Shown: one piece after another, positions 53,915 to 61,683 of the stretch
Layout of the letters: each line of letters begins with the position of its first letter
Numbering within the stretch: the first letter of the stretch is position 1
Source of the DNA: Candidatus Latescibacterota bacterium
GTDB taxonomy: Bacteria > Krumholzibacteriota > Krumholzibacteriia > WVZY01
Reading direction: 5' to 3'
DNA length: 64,000 nt
NCBI GenBank assembly: GCA_011772205.1
Contig: WVZY01000071.1
Coordinates: 62,001 to 126,000 of the forward strand
Position numbers and translations under genes: made by a program
Notes under the pieces: generated by a model
What the model was told of the DNA's origin: nothing
Databases searched by the model: none
What the model saw: only the letters and a program-made list of their open reading frames with translations

Positions 53915-54991
53915 CTAATCGATTTTCGACAACAAAACCGGCTCTTCGGGTGCGCTTACGTCGTATATTCCTATATCCTTAAATCCCATTACGAACAGGA
54001 TGTCCTCGGACCAAATAAAATCCTTTGTCGGCCATTCAGACCATGCTTTCAAAGAGGCAGGATCGTCGGGCTCCCCGACATCGAACAGCTCGAATCCGTT
54101 TTGTCCCTTGCTTACGTACAAGAGAGGATTGTTGATCGTAAGTCCGTAGGGAGTGTTGATTGGCTCTTCGCTGATAACTATAGGATCTTCAGGATTTCTT
54201 ATACTTATCGATAATAGAACGTCCCTCGATTCACCACACGTGTTTCCCCCTCTTAGAGTGACAAAAGCCAGTGTATCCGAAACAACCACTGGATCACAGC
54301 CCCGAAAATGTTCGATACGGCCGATTTCTACTGGAACCTTGGGATCGCTTCTGTCGAATATGTACATCCCTCTGGTGCCGCCAACGAACAGGTAGTCTTC
54401 CGTTGGATACAAGGTCTCGACTTCCCAGCCGATGCCTCTCCGCGAAAGGTCAATTGGATCGTCCGGTTTCGATATGTCCATAGTGACGATCGATGAATAT
54501 TCGAGGTAATACAAGAACGAGTCGATCACAGCGAATGTCGCGTACGAACTCCCTACGCTGCCGTTCGGGCTCAGTATTGCGTGAAGGGACCGGTCACATG
54601 CGCAACCCCATCCGCGATCATGATCTTCTGGCATTCCGCCACAGAATGGCCCGCCTCGTTGGATGACCTTGACCACCTCGTAGGAATCCCCCTCTACCCG
54701 AATCGCCAGCAACGATTCCCAGTCATTGGCATACAGGATATCACCCCGAACAGCCGTGCCTCTGTTGCCCGATAATGGAATATGGAGCGTAAATTCCGGA
54801 GCGGCTGGATTCTTGATGTTGTACACATGAATTCCGCTGGAATGGTCCGAAACAAACAACAACGTGTCTTGCAGAGTCATATTGATGGGCTTGGTCAACC
54901 CTGGGGACGTAATCGTCCAGGGCACCCGCCAACCTACGGAAAAAACAACCAGCACCAGCGCTGACACCAGATAGGCCTTGAACCTTTTCAT
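53915..54991 (-). CDS. LVIVD-repeat (beta-propeller-like) surface protein
   Basis: 358 residues from the ATG at 54991 (a GTG nine bases upstream is possible). An N-terminal hydrophobic segment (about 5-22) is followed by repeated units of the LVIVD type: DTLLFVSDHSSGIHVYNIKN, DYLFVGGTRGMYIFDRSDPK, DILFVMGFKDIGIYDVSAPE. Such repeats build beta-propellers in secreted proteins of FCB and related bacteria. Function unknown. A short hairpin (GGAAGA/TCTTCC, 53894-53915) overlaps its stop codon region. Confidence 0.8.
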   Translation of the reverse strand: MKRFKAYLVSALVLVVFSVGWRVPWTITSPGLTKPINMTLQDTLLFVSDHSSGIHVYNIKNPAAPEFTLHIPLSGNRGTAVRGDILYANDWESLLAIRVEGDSYEVVKVIQRGGPFCGGMPEDHDRGWGCACDRSLHAILSPNGSVGSSYATFAVIDSFLYYLEYSSIVTMDISKPDDPIDLSRRGIGWEVETLYPTEDYLFVGGTRGMYIFDRSDPKVPVEIGRIEHFRGCDPVVVSDTLAFVTLRGGNTCGESRDVLLSISIRNPEDPIVISEEPINTPYGLTINNPLLYVSKGQNGFELFDVGEPDDPASLKAWSEWPTKDFIWSEDILFVMGFKDIGIYDVSAPEEPVLLSKID

Positions 54992-55164
54992 TGTGGTCAC
55001 CCCCCGGGTACAAGAGTGTTGCGTTGACCAAATCAGAAGGCTTTAGAACTCGTTTTTGAAAAAACGCTCTGGTGGCAGTGATGCCTGGCATTCCCTCCCG
55101 GGGAGCTATGTGTGGGATAATCAGGGGGGACGCCGGGTTCGCAGTGCGGCCCGATGTCATCCTT

Positions 55165-55193
55165 ATTATACACCGTCGGAGCCTGGATAGCAA
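55165..55193 (-). promoter_or_regulatory. Candidate promoter for the LVIVD-repeat gene
   Basis: On the minus strand TTGCTA (55188-55193) and a perfect TATAAT (55165-55170) are 17 bases apart, about 175 bases before the start codon. Confidence 0.5.
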
Positions 55194-55195
55194 GT

Positions 55196-55255
55196 GCTGA
55201 CCTGATCCCGACTGGCCTAACCCTGACTGGCCCAACCCTGACTGGCCTGACCCTG
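55196..55255. repeat. 15-base tandem repeat, four units
   Basis: Three near-identical units ACTGGCC(T/C)(A/G)ACCCTG at 55211-55255 are preceded by a weaker fourth (55196-55210). Differences are single bases. The array lies in the gap between two minus-strand genes, directly upstream of the LVIVD promoter candidate. It keeps one plus-strand frame open, but no gene is visible there. Confidence 0.85.
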
Positions 55256-55272
55256 CGAAAATACGGCGTTGC

Positions 55273-56808
55273 TCATTCGACGATATTGAAAACCGCTTCC
55301 CTGGCGACCTCAGCAGCGGCGACGTGGTCTATGATTTTGACTTGAAAGGTAAACTCACCCTCCCGGAGATTTTCCGCCTCAACAATGATATGAACGACAT
55401 CGTATGGCCCATGGCCGGCGACACGGAAGCTCGATGAAACATCCGGCGTAGACTTTCTTTCACTCCTCGAGAGCCAGAAACTCAATTCCTTCGGAGAATT
55501 TCGGATAATTCGATATTCCACTATATATGATGATAGGCCTTGAGCGTTCACGCCAAGATTATAGACTTCGCAGTAAACAGGTATCGATCCCGTCCTAAGG
55601 TACCGACGAATTGGATGCGGGATAACTTCCAGCGCGCCCCGATTAAAAGGCGAAATCCGCGTGGCCGGAGAAATTTTGCCCGCAAAAAGAATATCACTGA
55701 TTGCCAACTTGGAATCGAAATCCTCGCAGACGATATCCTTTTTGTATGAAGCAATCCTGCCTGTGTTTCCCTCTTCGAGAGTCACTGCCATATGATAGAA
55801 GCCCGGAGGTAACGTAACAACGAGCTGTGTTAGCATCAATCTCATCGAATCGACAGCGGCTTCTGCCACCGGCAATGAGATCCTTTGATTTCTGCGAGCG
55901 ACTTCATCGCGGCGATTGTCCCAGAATACGGCTTCTGCATGATATTCACTGCTTTTTCCCCGGTTCGTTCGGGCGCTCACATTTGCCTCGAATTCAACGT
56001 TCACATCAACGCGATCGATTCCTCGGCCACCGCGAAAATTGTCGACACTGAAGAAAAAGGGCAACCGGTGGTTGTCGAAATCATATCGATATGTGGACGG
56101 CGTTTTCTGGATGGATTCGTAGAACTTTCCTTGCTTTTCTTGATATTCATCATACGCTGATTCGAAGGCAATCAGGGGCGTTGGATCGGGTATCTCCATC
56201 CATTTACCCATAGGTGCATCGATGTCATCCTTTATTTTTTTCATTCGAATACCGGATGGACCCTTCACGCGTTCCAAGTAATACGTATACTCTCCATTCG
56301 AAAATGCATCCTCGAATAAAACAGCCATATCATGCAGACTATAGTACCAATACTCGCCCGCGCGGCTCAGACCCACTTGGGTGACCTTGGAAGGAATGAT
56401 TTGCCGGACATCAGGGGGGCCGTAGCGGATGTAGACCTCCCCGCGTTGATCCCACATCGGCCATTTCGGTATATAGAACGCCGACTCGGCATAGGCCACA
56501 CGGCGGCTGTGCTCGATTTGAATTTCATTCTCGGATGTAGTGAAGATTGGATCCTTCAGGTCCCAGTAATCATTGATCCAGCGACGCTGTTGGAAGTCAT
56601 ATGGAAGGGTGAGAAATTCTTTAAGTTCGGCGGGAGTCAAGACACAGCGTAGCGCTTCAACTTCGCGGCGCATTTCCGGCGGCATCTGCTCGAGAAGGAA
56701 TTCTACATACTTCGGATCCAGCCTTTGCTCTCTAGCAATAGAGACCAAAGATAGGGTGAGCCCTGCGGCAATCAGCAAGCACAGTTTCGCTAGAGCCTTT
56801 CTTTTCAT
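55273..56808 (-). CDS. GWxTD-domain protein (secreted)
   Basis: 511 residues from the ATG at 56808 (AGGTGA ahead; a GTG at 56817 is possible). It has a signal peptide (LCLLIAAGLTLSLVS). The GWxTD domain (about 60-190) shows YDFQQRRWINDYWDLKDPIF and GEVYIRYGPPDVRQ, with the GW-T-D core altered to a WINDYWDLKD form. The C-terminal half is beta-rich (about 260-505, LPPGFYHMAVTLEEGNTG). The domain is a marker of FCB-group and Acidobacteria secreted proteins of unknown function. It is followed by the repeat array and the LVIVD gene. Confidence 0.82.
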   Translation of the reverse strand: MKRKALAKLCLLIAAGLTLSLVSIAREQRLDPKYVEFLLEQMPPEMRREVEALRCVLTPAELKEFLTLPYDFQQRRWINDYWDLKDPIFTTSENEIQIEHSRRVAYAESAFYIPKWPMWDQRGEVYIRYGPPDVRQIIPSKVTQVGLSRAGEYWYYSLHDMAVLFEDAFSNGEYTYYLERVKGPSGIRMKKIKDDIDAPMGKWMEIPDPTPLIAFESAYDEYQEKQGKFYESIQKTPSTYRYDFDNHRLPFFFSVDNFRGGRGIDRVDVNVEFEANVSARTNRGKSSEYHAEAVFWDNRRDEVARRNQRISLPVAEAAVDSMRLMLTQLVVTLPPGFYHMAVTLEEGNTGRIASYKKDIVCEDFDSKLAISDILFAGKISPATRISPFNRGALEVIPHPIRRYLRTGSIPVYCEVYNLGVNAQGLSSYIVEYRIIRNSPKELSFWLSRSERKSTPDVSSSFRVAGHGPYDVVHIIVEAENLREGEFTFQVKIIDHVAAAEVAREAVFNIVE

Positions 56809-56916
56809 GATTCTCACCTATCTCGAGCTCGATATGCCACCATCGACTTAAATAGGCCGAATGAAAAAAAGGCCGCACAATATGAGATTTGTGTCCGATT
56901 TTTCTTTTATGCTATC

Positions 56917-56945
56917 AGAATATCACAATCTTCGCATATTTTCAA
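56917..56945 (-). promoter_or_regulatory. Promoter for the GWxTD gene
   Basis: On the minus strand TTGAAA (56940-56945), 17 bases, then TATTCT (56917-56922), with TGA before the -10 (extended -10). It lies about 110 bases before the ATG. Confidence 0.6.
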
Positions 56946-57105
56946 TCAAAGCAGAAAAAGCGAATGGCTCGAACCGAAGCTCTCGATAGAGAGATCCACA
57001 TTCTCAGCGAGATATGAGAAAATAGCAGAGCCGATCATCGTCTGTATGCAAAAGAACTCGAAGGCACAATAGCTTACAGGATTTGCAAAAGGAGGTTCGT
57101 GTGGC

Positions 57106-58329
57106 ATGAAAAGCGATCCGCTCACATCCCGGAGGGATTTTCTACGAATGGGAACAACCGCTCTTGCCGGAGCCGCATTCATTTCTTCCGGTGCCTGTTC
57201 TCCCCAACCGAAGGAAGCGTCGCAAAAGGCTAGGAAGCTCATCTACCGCGCACTCGGGCGGACAGGCCTGAGGCTCCCCATCGTGAGCATGGGATCAGTT
57301 TACGCCATCAACCTGGTTCGAACAGCGCTCGACAAGGGGATCGTCTACATCCACACCTCCAGCGGTTATTCCGAAAGGAATCACGAGCGCCTGCTGGGCG
57401 AAGTGTTCCTGGGTCGCCCCCGAGATTCTTTTGTGATCGCAACCAGCCCCGACCTGCCCTATACGCCCATGAAAGGGAGTGACCGCTCATCGGATATCGG
57501 TAAAGATGTCGATCCCGCACAAATCTTGGAATCCATCGAAGGAAGCTTGCGGCGCCTCAGACTCGATTATGTCGACATCTACTACCTTGGCTCGATCGGC
57601 AACCGGGAAGTCACGCTGCACGAACCCTACATGAAGGCATATGAAAAACTAAAGAAGGACGGGAAAACGCGTTTCGTAGGCGTTGTGACACACGAAAATG
57701 AGCCGGCGGTAATCCGTGCCGCTGCCGAGAGCGGATTCTGGGACGTGGTTCTCACCGCCTATAACTTCAGGCAATCTCATCGCGAGGAGGTCCGGGCCGC
57801 CATTCGCCGGGCGGCCCAGGCGGGGCTCGGAGTAGTCGCCATGAAGACACAGGCCGGGGTTTACTGGGACAGGACTCGAACCAAGAAGATCAACATGAAA
57901 GCCGCCCTCAAATGGGTGCTCCGGGACAAAAATGTCCACACGTCTATTCCGGCGTTCTCTAATTACAAAGAGATGGAGGAAGACCTCTCTATAATGGAGG
58001 ACCTGACCCTGACGCCGAAGGAAAAGCGGGACCTCGAGCTGGGAGATGAGCTGGGCCTTTCAGGTTGTTACTGCCAACAATGCGGGCGCTGCCTGGCGCA
58101 GTGTCCGGCAGGTATGGATATCCCCACCCTCATGCGAAGCTACATGTATGCCTTCGGCCATCAACAACCGAAGAAGGCCAGAGATACGCTGCGATCCTGG
58201 ACATCCACGGAGATCGCCTGCACGACTTGCGGCAAGTGTGACGTCGACTGTTCTCTTGGTTTCGATGTGAGATCCAGGGCGCTGGACATCGCGCGCATCC
58301 TGGAAGTCCCCGAGGAATTCCTGGAGTAA
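57106..58329 (+). CDS. Tat-exported aldo/keto-reductase-fold protein with two [4Fe-4S] clusters
   Basis: 407 residues. The N-terminus SRRDFLRMGTTALAGAAF is a twin-arginine signal, ending in a possible lipobox (SSGAC), so the protein is exported folded and perhaps lipid-anchored. Residues about 45-310 have the AKR barrel. The usual catalytic tetrad is largely lost: IHTSSGYSERN in place of DTAxxYG (Asp to His), IATSPD in place of xATK (Lys to Ser) and YYLGSIG at the His strand. The C-terminus (about 320-385) has CYCQQCGRCLAQCPAG and CTTCGKCDVDCS, a ferredoxin-type domain with two clusters. It may be an electron-transfer protein and not a carbonyl reductase. AAAAGGAGG precedes the start. Confidence 0.85.
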   Translation: MKSDPLTSRRDFLRMGTTALAGAAFISSGACSPQPKEASQKARKLIYRALGRTGLRLPIVSMGSVYAINLVRTALDKGIVYIHTSSGYSERNHERLLGEVFLGRPRDSFVIATSPDLPYTPMKGSDRSSDIGKDVDPAQILESIEGSLRRLRLDYVDIYYLGSIGNREVTLHEPYMKAYEKLKKDGKTRFVGVVTHENEPAVIRAAAESGFWDVVLTAYNFRQSHREEVRAAIRRAAQAGLGVVAMKTQAGVYWDRTRTKKINMKAALKWVLRDKNVHTSIPAFSNYKEMEEDLSIMEDLTLTPKEKRDLELGDELGLSGCYCQQCGRCLAQCPAGMDIPTLMRSYMYAFGHQQPKKARDTLRSWTSTEIACTTCGKCDVDCSLGFDVRSRALDIARILEVPEEFLE

Positions 58330-58404
58330 GCCCTCATTGATCTAGCCGGTATATTTAAAAGGCACAGCCGGCGGAATCGGAACATGCCTTCACCCGGATA
58401 TTCC

Positions 58405-59877
58405 TCACTCGGAATACCACTCAATGATTTTGATCATTGCCTCTTCACACACTTTGCAGAACCGTTTCTGGGCCTTTGTGAACATGATGCAGTCCACCAT
58501 CGGCCTGTAGAGCCCCTTGATTGCGTAGCCGGCGCCTTCGAAAACGCCGACCTGGCCCGCATGCTTGCTGGCTTTCAGGTACTCGTGGGCATTCAGAGCA
58601 TGCTCGCGGTCGCGACGATTGTACTCCTCTTCCGCGGCCGTCACTTCCTCCTCGGGTGCGCCCTCTCGTCGTAGCTTCGCGATCCGGTCGTTCAATTTTC
58701 CGCGCAATCTCTGCCACGCCAGAGACATCGTGTCGTAATCGGCCTTCTCCCAGGGGGTGGGCACTTCGATATCCTCCGTGAGGAGATGCTTCCACTTAAC
58801 ATTCTCCACATCCAGTGCTGCGGTGATGTTCGGCTCGGCGGGCTCGTAGCCGGGTGGGTAGAAGTCCTCGTACGCTACGACCGAGGTGTAGTATTCATCG
58901 GCCAAGCCGAAGAACGAGTGACCGAACTCGTGTACCATGAGGTATTCGCTCCACTGATTATCAGCGGTAAATGTGCAGTAGAAATTATAGATGCCGCCCC
59001 CGCCGTAGCGGTGGTGGTTGATCATTATATAGAGTGCGTCGTAGGGGACGTGCCGGGCGATGTCGCGAAGTGCTTTGTTGTCTTCCGTGAGAATGTAACG
59101 CTCGGATCCCATCGAATTGAACGTTGCGCTGACTGCGCTGCTGCGGAATGATCCGTGGCGCGGCTCATCGATACCGCTCTGCTGCGACGGCTTGAAGACG
59201 CCATATACATTGAAATGCTCCCTGTGCGATTTACACGGATCCTCTGTGAAGAATACCTTCGTGAATCGTTTCAGATCGCTACGGAATTTCGGCTCCTCAT
59301 CTGCTGTGTAGCCTTCGGCAATGATCGCGATGTCCGCCTTCACGTGCGGATCACCATTGAAGAGACTCTCGATCACCTTGACCGATGCATCAGCCGCTTC
59401 ATCACGAATGATCATTACGTCTTCCGGATCGATCTCCGCACGGAACACTTCCTCTAAGTGTCCCTCCTTCTGACGTTTTTCGAGCGCGAAGATGACTTTC
59501 GCCTTCGGGCTTGGGATGATCGCTGATTCGTGAAACGTCTTGATCACCCCATCGCGTCCCTTCGCACTGGTCTGGTACTCCTTGAAGTAGCTGTCGAATC
59601 CCCGCGAATAGATCAGCTCGCCGGAATCGGCATCATAGATCTTGTGGTAGTAAGCGCCGTAGTTCAACTGATCGACGAAATTCTCGAGACTCCCCGCCCA
59701 TGTACCGTACTCATAGACCCGGTCGATCGATACAATTTCGGTGTTTGCGTCGCCGGTGTGGTGATAGTCGATGCGCATCGTCCTGTCGACGAAATAGTCA
59801 TCGAAAGCGGCGTGGGCCGTGCCTACTACTACAGCGAGTCCGATTACCAGGGCACCGATGACAACACGAATTTTCAT
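58405..59877 (-). CDS. Secreted M64 (IgA-peptidase-like) zinc metallopeptidase
   Basis: 490 residues from the ATG at 59877 (AAGGAG seven bases ahead). The signal peptide is VVIGALVIGLAVVVGTAHA. The N-terminal part (about 25-170) is the peptidase M64 N-terminal domain; the catalytic domain (about 190-400) has VHEFGHSFFGLADEYY, an HExxHxxGxxD metzincin-like zinc site, with DADSG and YITEDNKA-type segments typical of the family. The C-terminus is helical and charged with three Cys (CIMF, CKVCEEA). It is expected to degrade extracellular protein. Confidence 0.92.
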   Translation of the reverse strand: MKIRVVIGALVIGLAVVVGTAHAAFDDYFVDRTMRIDYHHTGDANTEIVSIDRVYEYGTWAGSLENFVDQLNYGAYYHKIYDADSGELIYSRGFDSYFKEYQTSAKGRDGVIKTFHESAIIPSPKAKVIFALEKRQKEGHLEEVFRAEIDPEDVMIIRDEAADASVKVIESLFNGDPHVKADIAIIAEGYTADEEPKFRSDLKRFTKVFFTEDPCKSHREHFNVYGVFKPSQQSGIDEPRHGSFRSSAVSATFNSMGSERYILTEDNKALRDIARHVPYDALYIMINHHRYGGGGIYNFYCTFTADNQWSEYLMVHEFGHSFFGLADEYYTSVVAYEDFYPPGYEPAEPNITAALDVENVKWKHLLTEDIEVPTPWEKADYDTMSLAWQRLRGKLNDRIAKLRREGAPEEEVTAAEEEYNRRDREHALNAHEYLKASKHAGQVGVFEGAGYAIKGLYRPMVDCIMFTKAQKRFCKVCEEAMIKIIEWYSE

Positions 59878-60060
59878 GTTCACACTCCTTGTCTTCATCA
59901 ACTCTCCGGGTTCAAAATGGTAACGAGCTCTGACGGGCAGTATAACAGAAAGCCACGGGAAGGTTCTACGTTACTTCCTGGTGCGTGAGGCGTCTTAGAT
60001 TGCCAAGGTTATCATATTTGCTGGAGAGTGCAAGCCACTCCTAAGAAGCTTTTGATAAGG

Positions 60061-60642
60061 TAAAAACTCTCCAAGGTGGTGACGTTCAATCTGGACGAAT
60101 ATGTGGGGCTGTCCCCTTCTCACGAGCAGAGCTATAACTACTTTATGTGGAAGAATCTCTTCGAGCACATCAACATAGATCCCCGGTACGTCCACATCCC
60201 CATGGGGACGGCCGAGGACATGGAAGCGCATTGCAGCTGGTACGAACAACAAATCGCTTTCTATGATGGTATTGATATCCAGATTCTCGGGATCGGTGTC
60301 AACGGCCACATCGCCTTTAACGAGCCCGGGTCATCTCTTGGCTCCAGAACGAGGATCAAGACGCTCAAAAAAGCAACCATCCTTGACAGCGCACGCTTTT
60401 TCCAGCGCAAGGAAGAGGTCCCCCGGTTCGCGATCACTATGGGAGTCGGCACAATCATGGAGGCGAAGCGAATTCTACTCCTCGCAAGTGGAGAAGCTAA
60501 AGCGGACCCAATCAAAGCTACCGTTGAAGGTCCCGTCACCGCCCGCTACCCGGCGACCATTGTCCAAATGCACCGGTTCGCAACGATCCTTATCGATCGA
60601 GCGGCTGCGTCAAAGTTGGAGGGGGATTACTCCGGTTTTTGA
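60061..60642 (+). pseudogene. nagB: Glucosamine-6-phosphate deaminase (nagB), 5'-truncated
   Basis: The frame from 60064 reads KLSKVVTFNLDEYVGL and continues to a normal NagB end at 60642. It keeps the active-site Asp (NLDEY), GVNGHIAFNEPGSS with His and Glu, and RTRIKTL. The first 65-70 residues of a normal protein of 240-265, including the phosphate-binding ATGGTP loop, are missing, and TAA stands at 60061. The preceding bases contain faint fragments in other frames (PKKL, EAFDKV) that may be eroded coding sequence. No ribosome binding site precedes the GTG at 60076. It should not be functional. Confidence 0.8.
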
Positions 60643-60798
60643 TGGGCGGCACGCCGGTGGATCGATGCTGTCCAAGTGCGCGGTTGGCCCTGCGCCCTAT
60701 GATACCCAGGTCACAGGATCTTCCCCTTAGAATAATGTGAAACTATAACTTCCATATCTCCGTATACATTCGTAACGACGAGACGCAAGGAGGTCAAA

Positions 60799-61422
60799 AT
60801 GAAGGACGGAAGTGCGCACGATCCCGGGCGTCGTTTCTTTCTCACAACAGTGGCACCAGCTTGCGCGCTGGCTTGCTTCGGAGCAAAGGATCTGTTTGCC
60901 TTGACTCAATCCGACGCAAAACAGACCGCTCAGCAGGCGCCCCACAAGTTCGATAGCGATCTAGAAAGAAAACTCACGCTCCGACAACATTTCGACAACC
61001 GATTCCGGGAATACATACAACTCGCCAAGGCTCTGGAGGCTGAATGGGGAAAGGATCGGACGACTGAATTTCTCAAGAAAACTACGACGAAGAAGTTGAC
61101 CGATTATGGTAAACGCCAAGCCAGTCAGGTCTCCGACAACAGCTTCGAAACATATGTCAGCCAGTTCCGATCCGGCTTCGATAAGGTGCTAACACTGGAA
61201 ATCGTTGAGGATACAAACACCGCTTTTGAGCTCAAAGTCACCGAATGCATCTGGGCTGATACGTTCCTCCGCGCCGACGTCGGGCACATCGGTTATTGTT
61301 CGGTCTGCTGGGGCGACTACGCGTGGGCCGAGTCGTTCAATAATAAGATCCAACTGGTCCGCGACAAGACTCTGATGGAGGGTCACGATTGCTGCAATCA
61401 TAGATACATTTGGAAGGGATAG
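60799..61422 (+). CDS. Tat-exported L-2-amino-thiazoline-4-carboxylic acid hydrolase-like protein
   Basis: 207 residues with a perfect AAGGAGGTC before the ATG. The N-terminus GRRFFLTTVAPACALACFG looks like a twin-arginine signal. The C-terminal half has the conserved segment of the ATC-hydrolase-like family: ECIWADTFLRADVGHIGYCS, VCWGDYAWAESFN and GHDCCNHRYIW. The named activity (opening the thiazoline ring on the way to L-cysteine) is proven for very few members, so the substrate is unknown. The conserved Cys/His set may bind metal. Confidence 0.72.
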   Translation: MKDGSAHDPGRRFFLTTVAPACALACFGAKDLFALTQSDAKQTAQQAPHKFDSDLERKLTLRQHFDNRFREYIQLAKALEAEWGKDRTTEFLKKTTTKKLTDYGKRQASQVSDNSFETYVSQFRSGFDKVLTLEIVEDTNTAFELKVTECIWADTFLRADVGHIGYCSVCWGDYAWAESFNNKIQLVRDKTLMEGHDCCNHRYIWKG

Positions 61423-61683
61423 TCGTACAACGTTTCCACCCCAACAGGTCTTGACCCTTTCACTATCCTTCTGGTAAAACTGTAACCGTGGCGAAGAAAG
61501 CGCCTGTTCCCATCGATCGAATATATCGCTGCGGTGTCAATATAGGTGCCATTCTGGTGTCTTCATTCGGCGTTTTTTACCGATGAGGACATGTCATGAG
61601 ATGCCCCTCTCTTCCGCGAGTCAAGACACCCCCAGGATCACACATGGACATCGCGCCTCCCCCAGCAACCCGGGAGTAGAACG

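Noticed and set aside
58340-58372. GCCGG/CCGGC hairpin between the AKR-fold and M64 genes
   Set aside because: Only five pairs, a long loop and no T-run.
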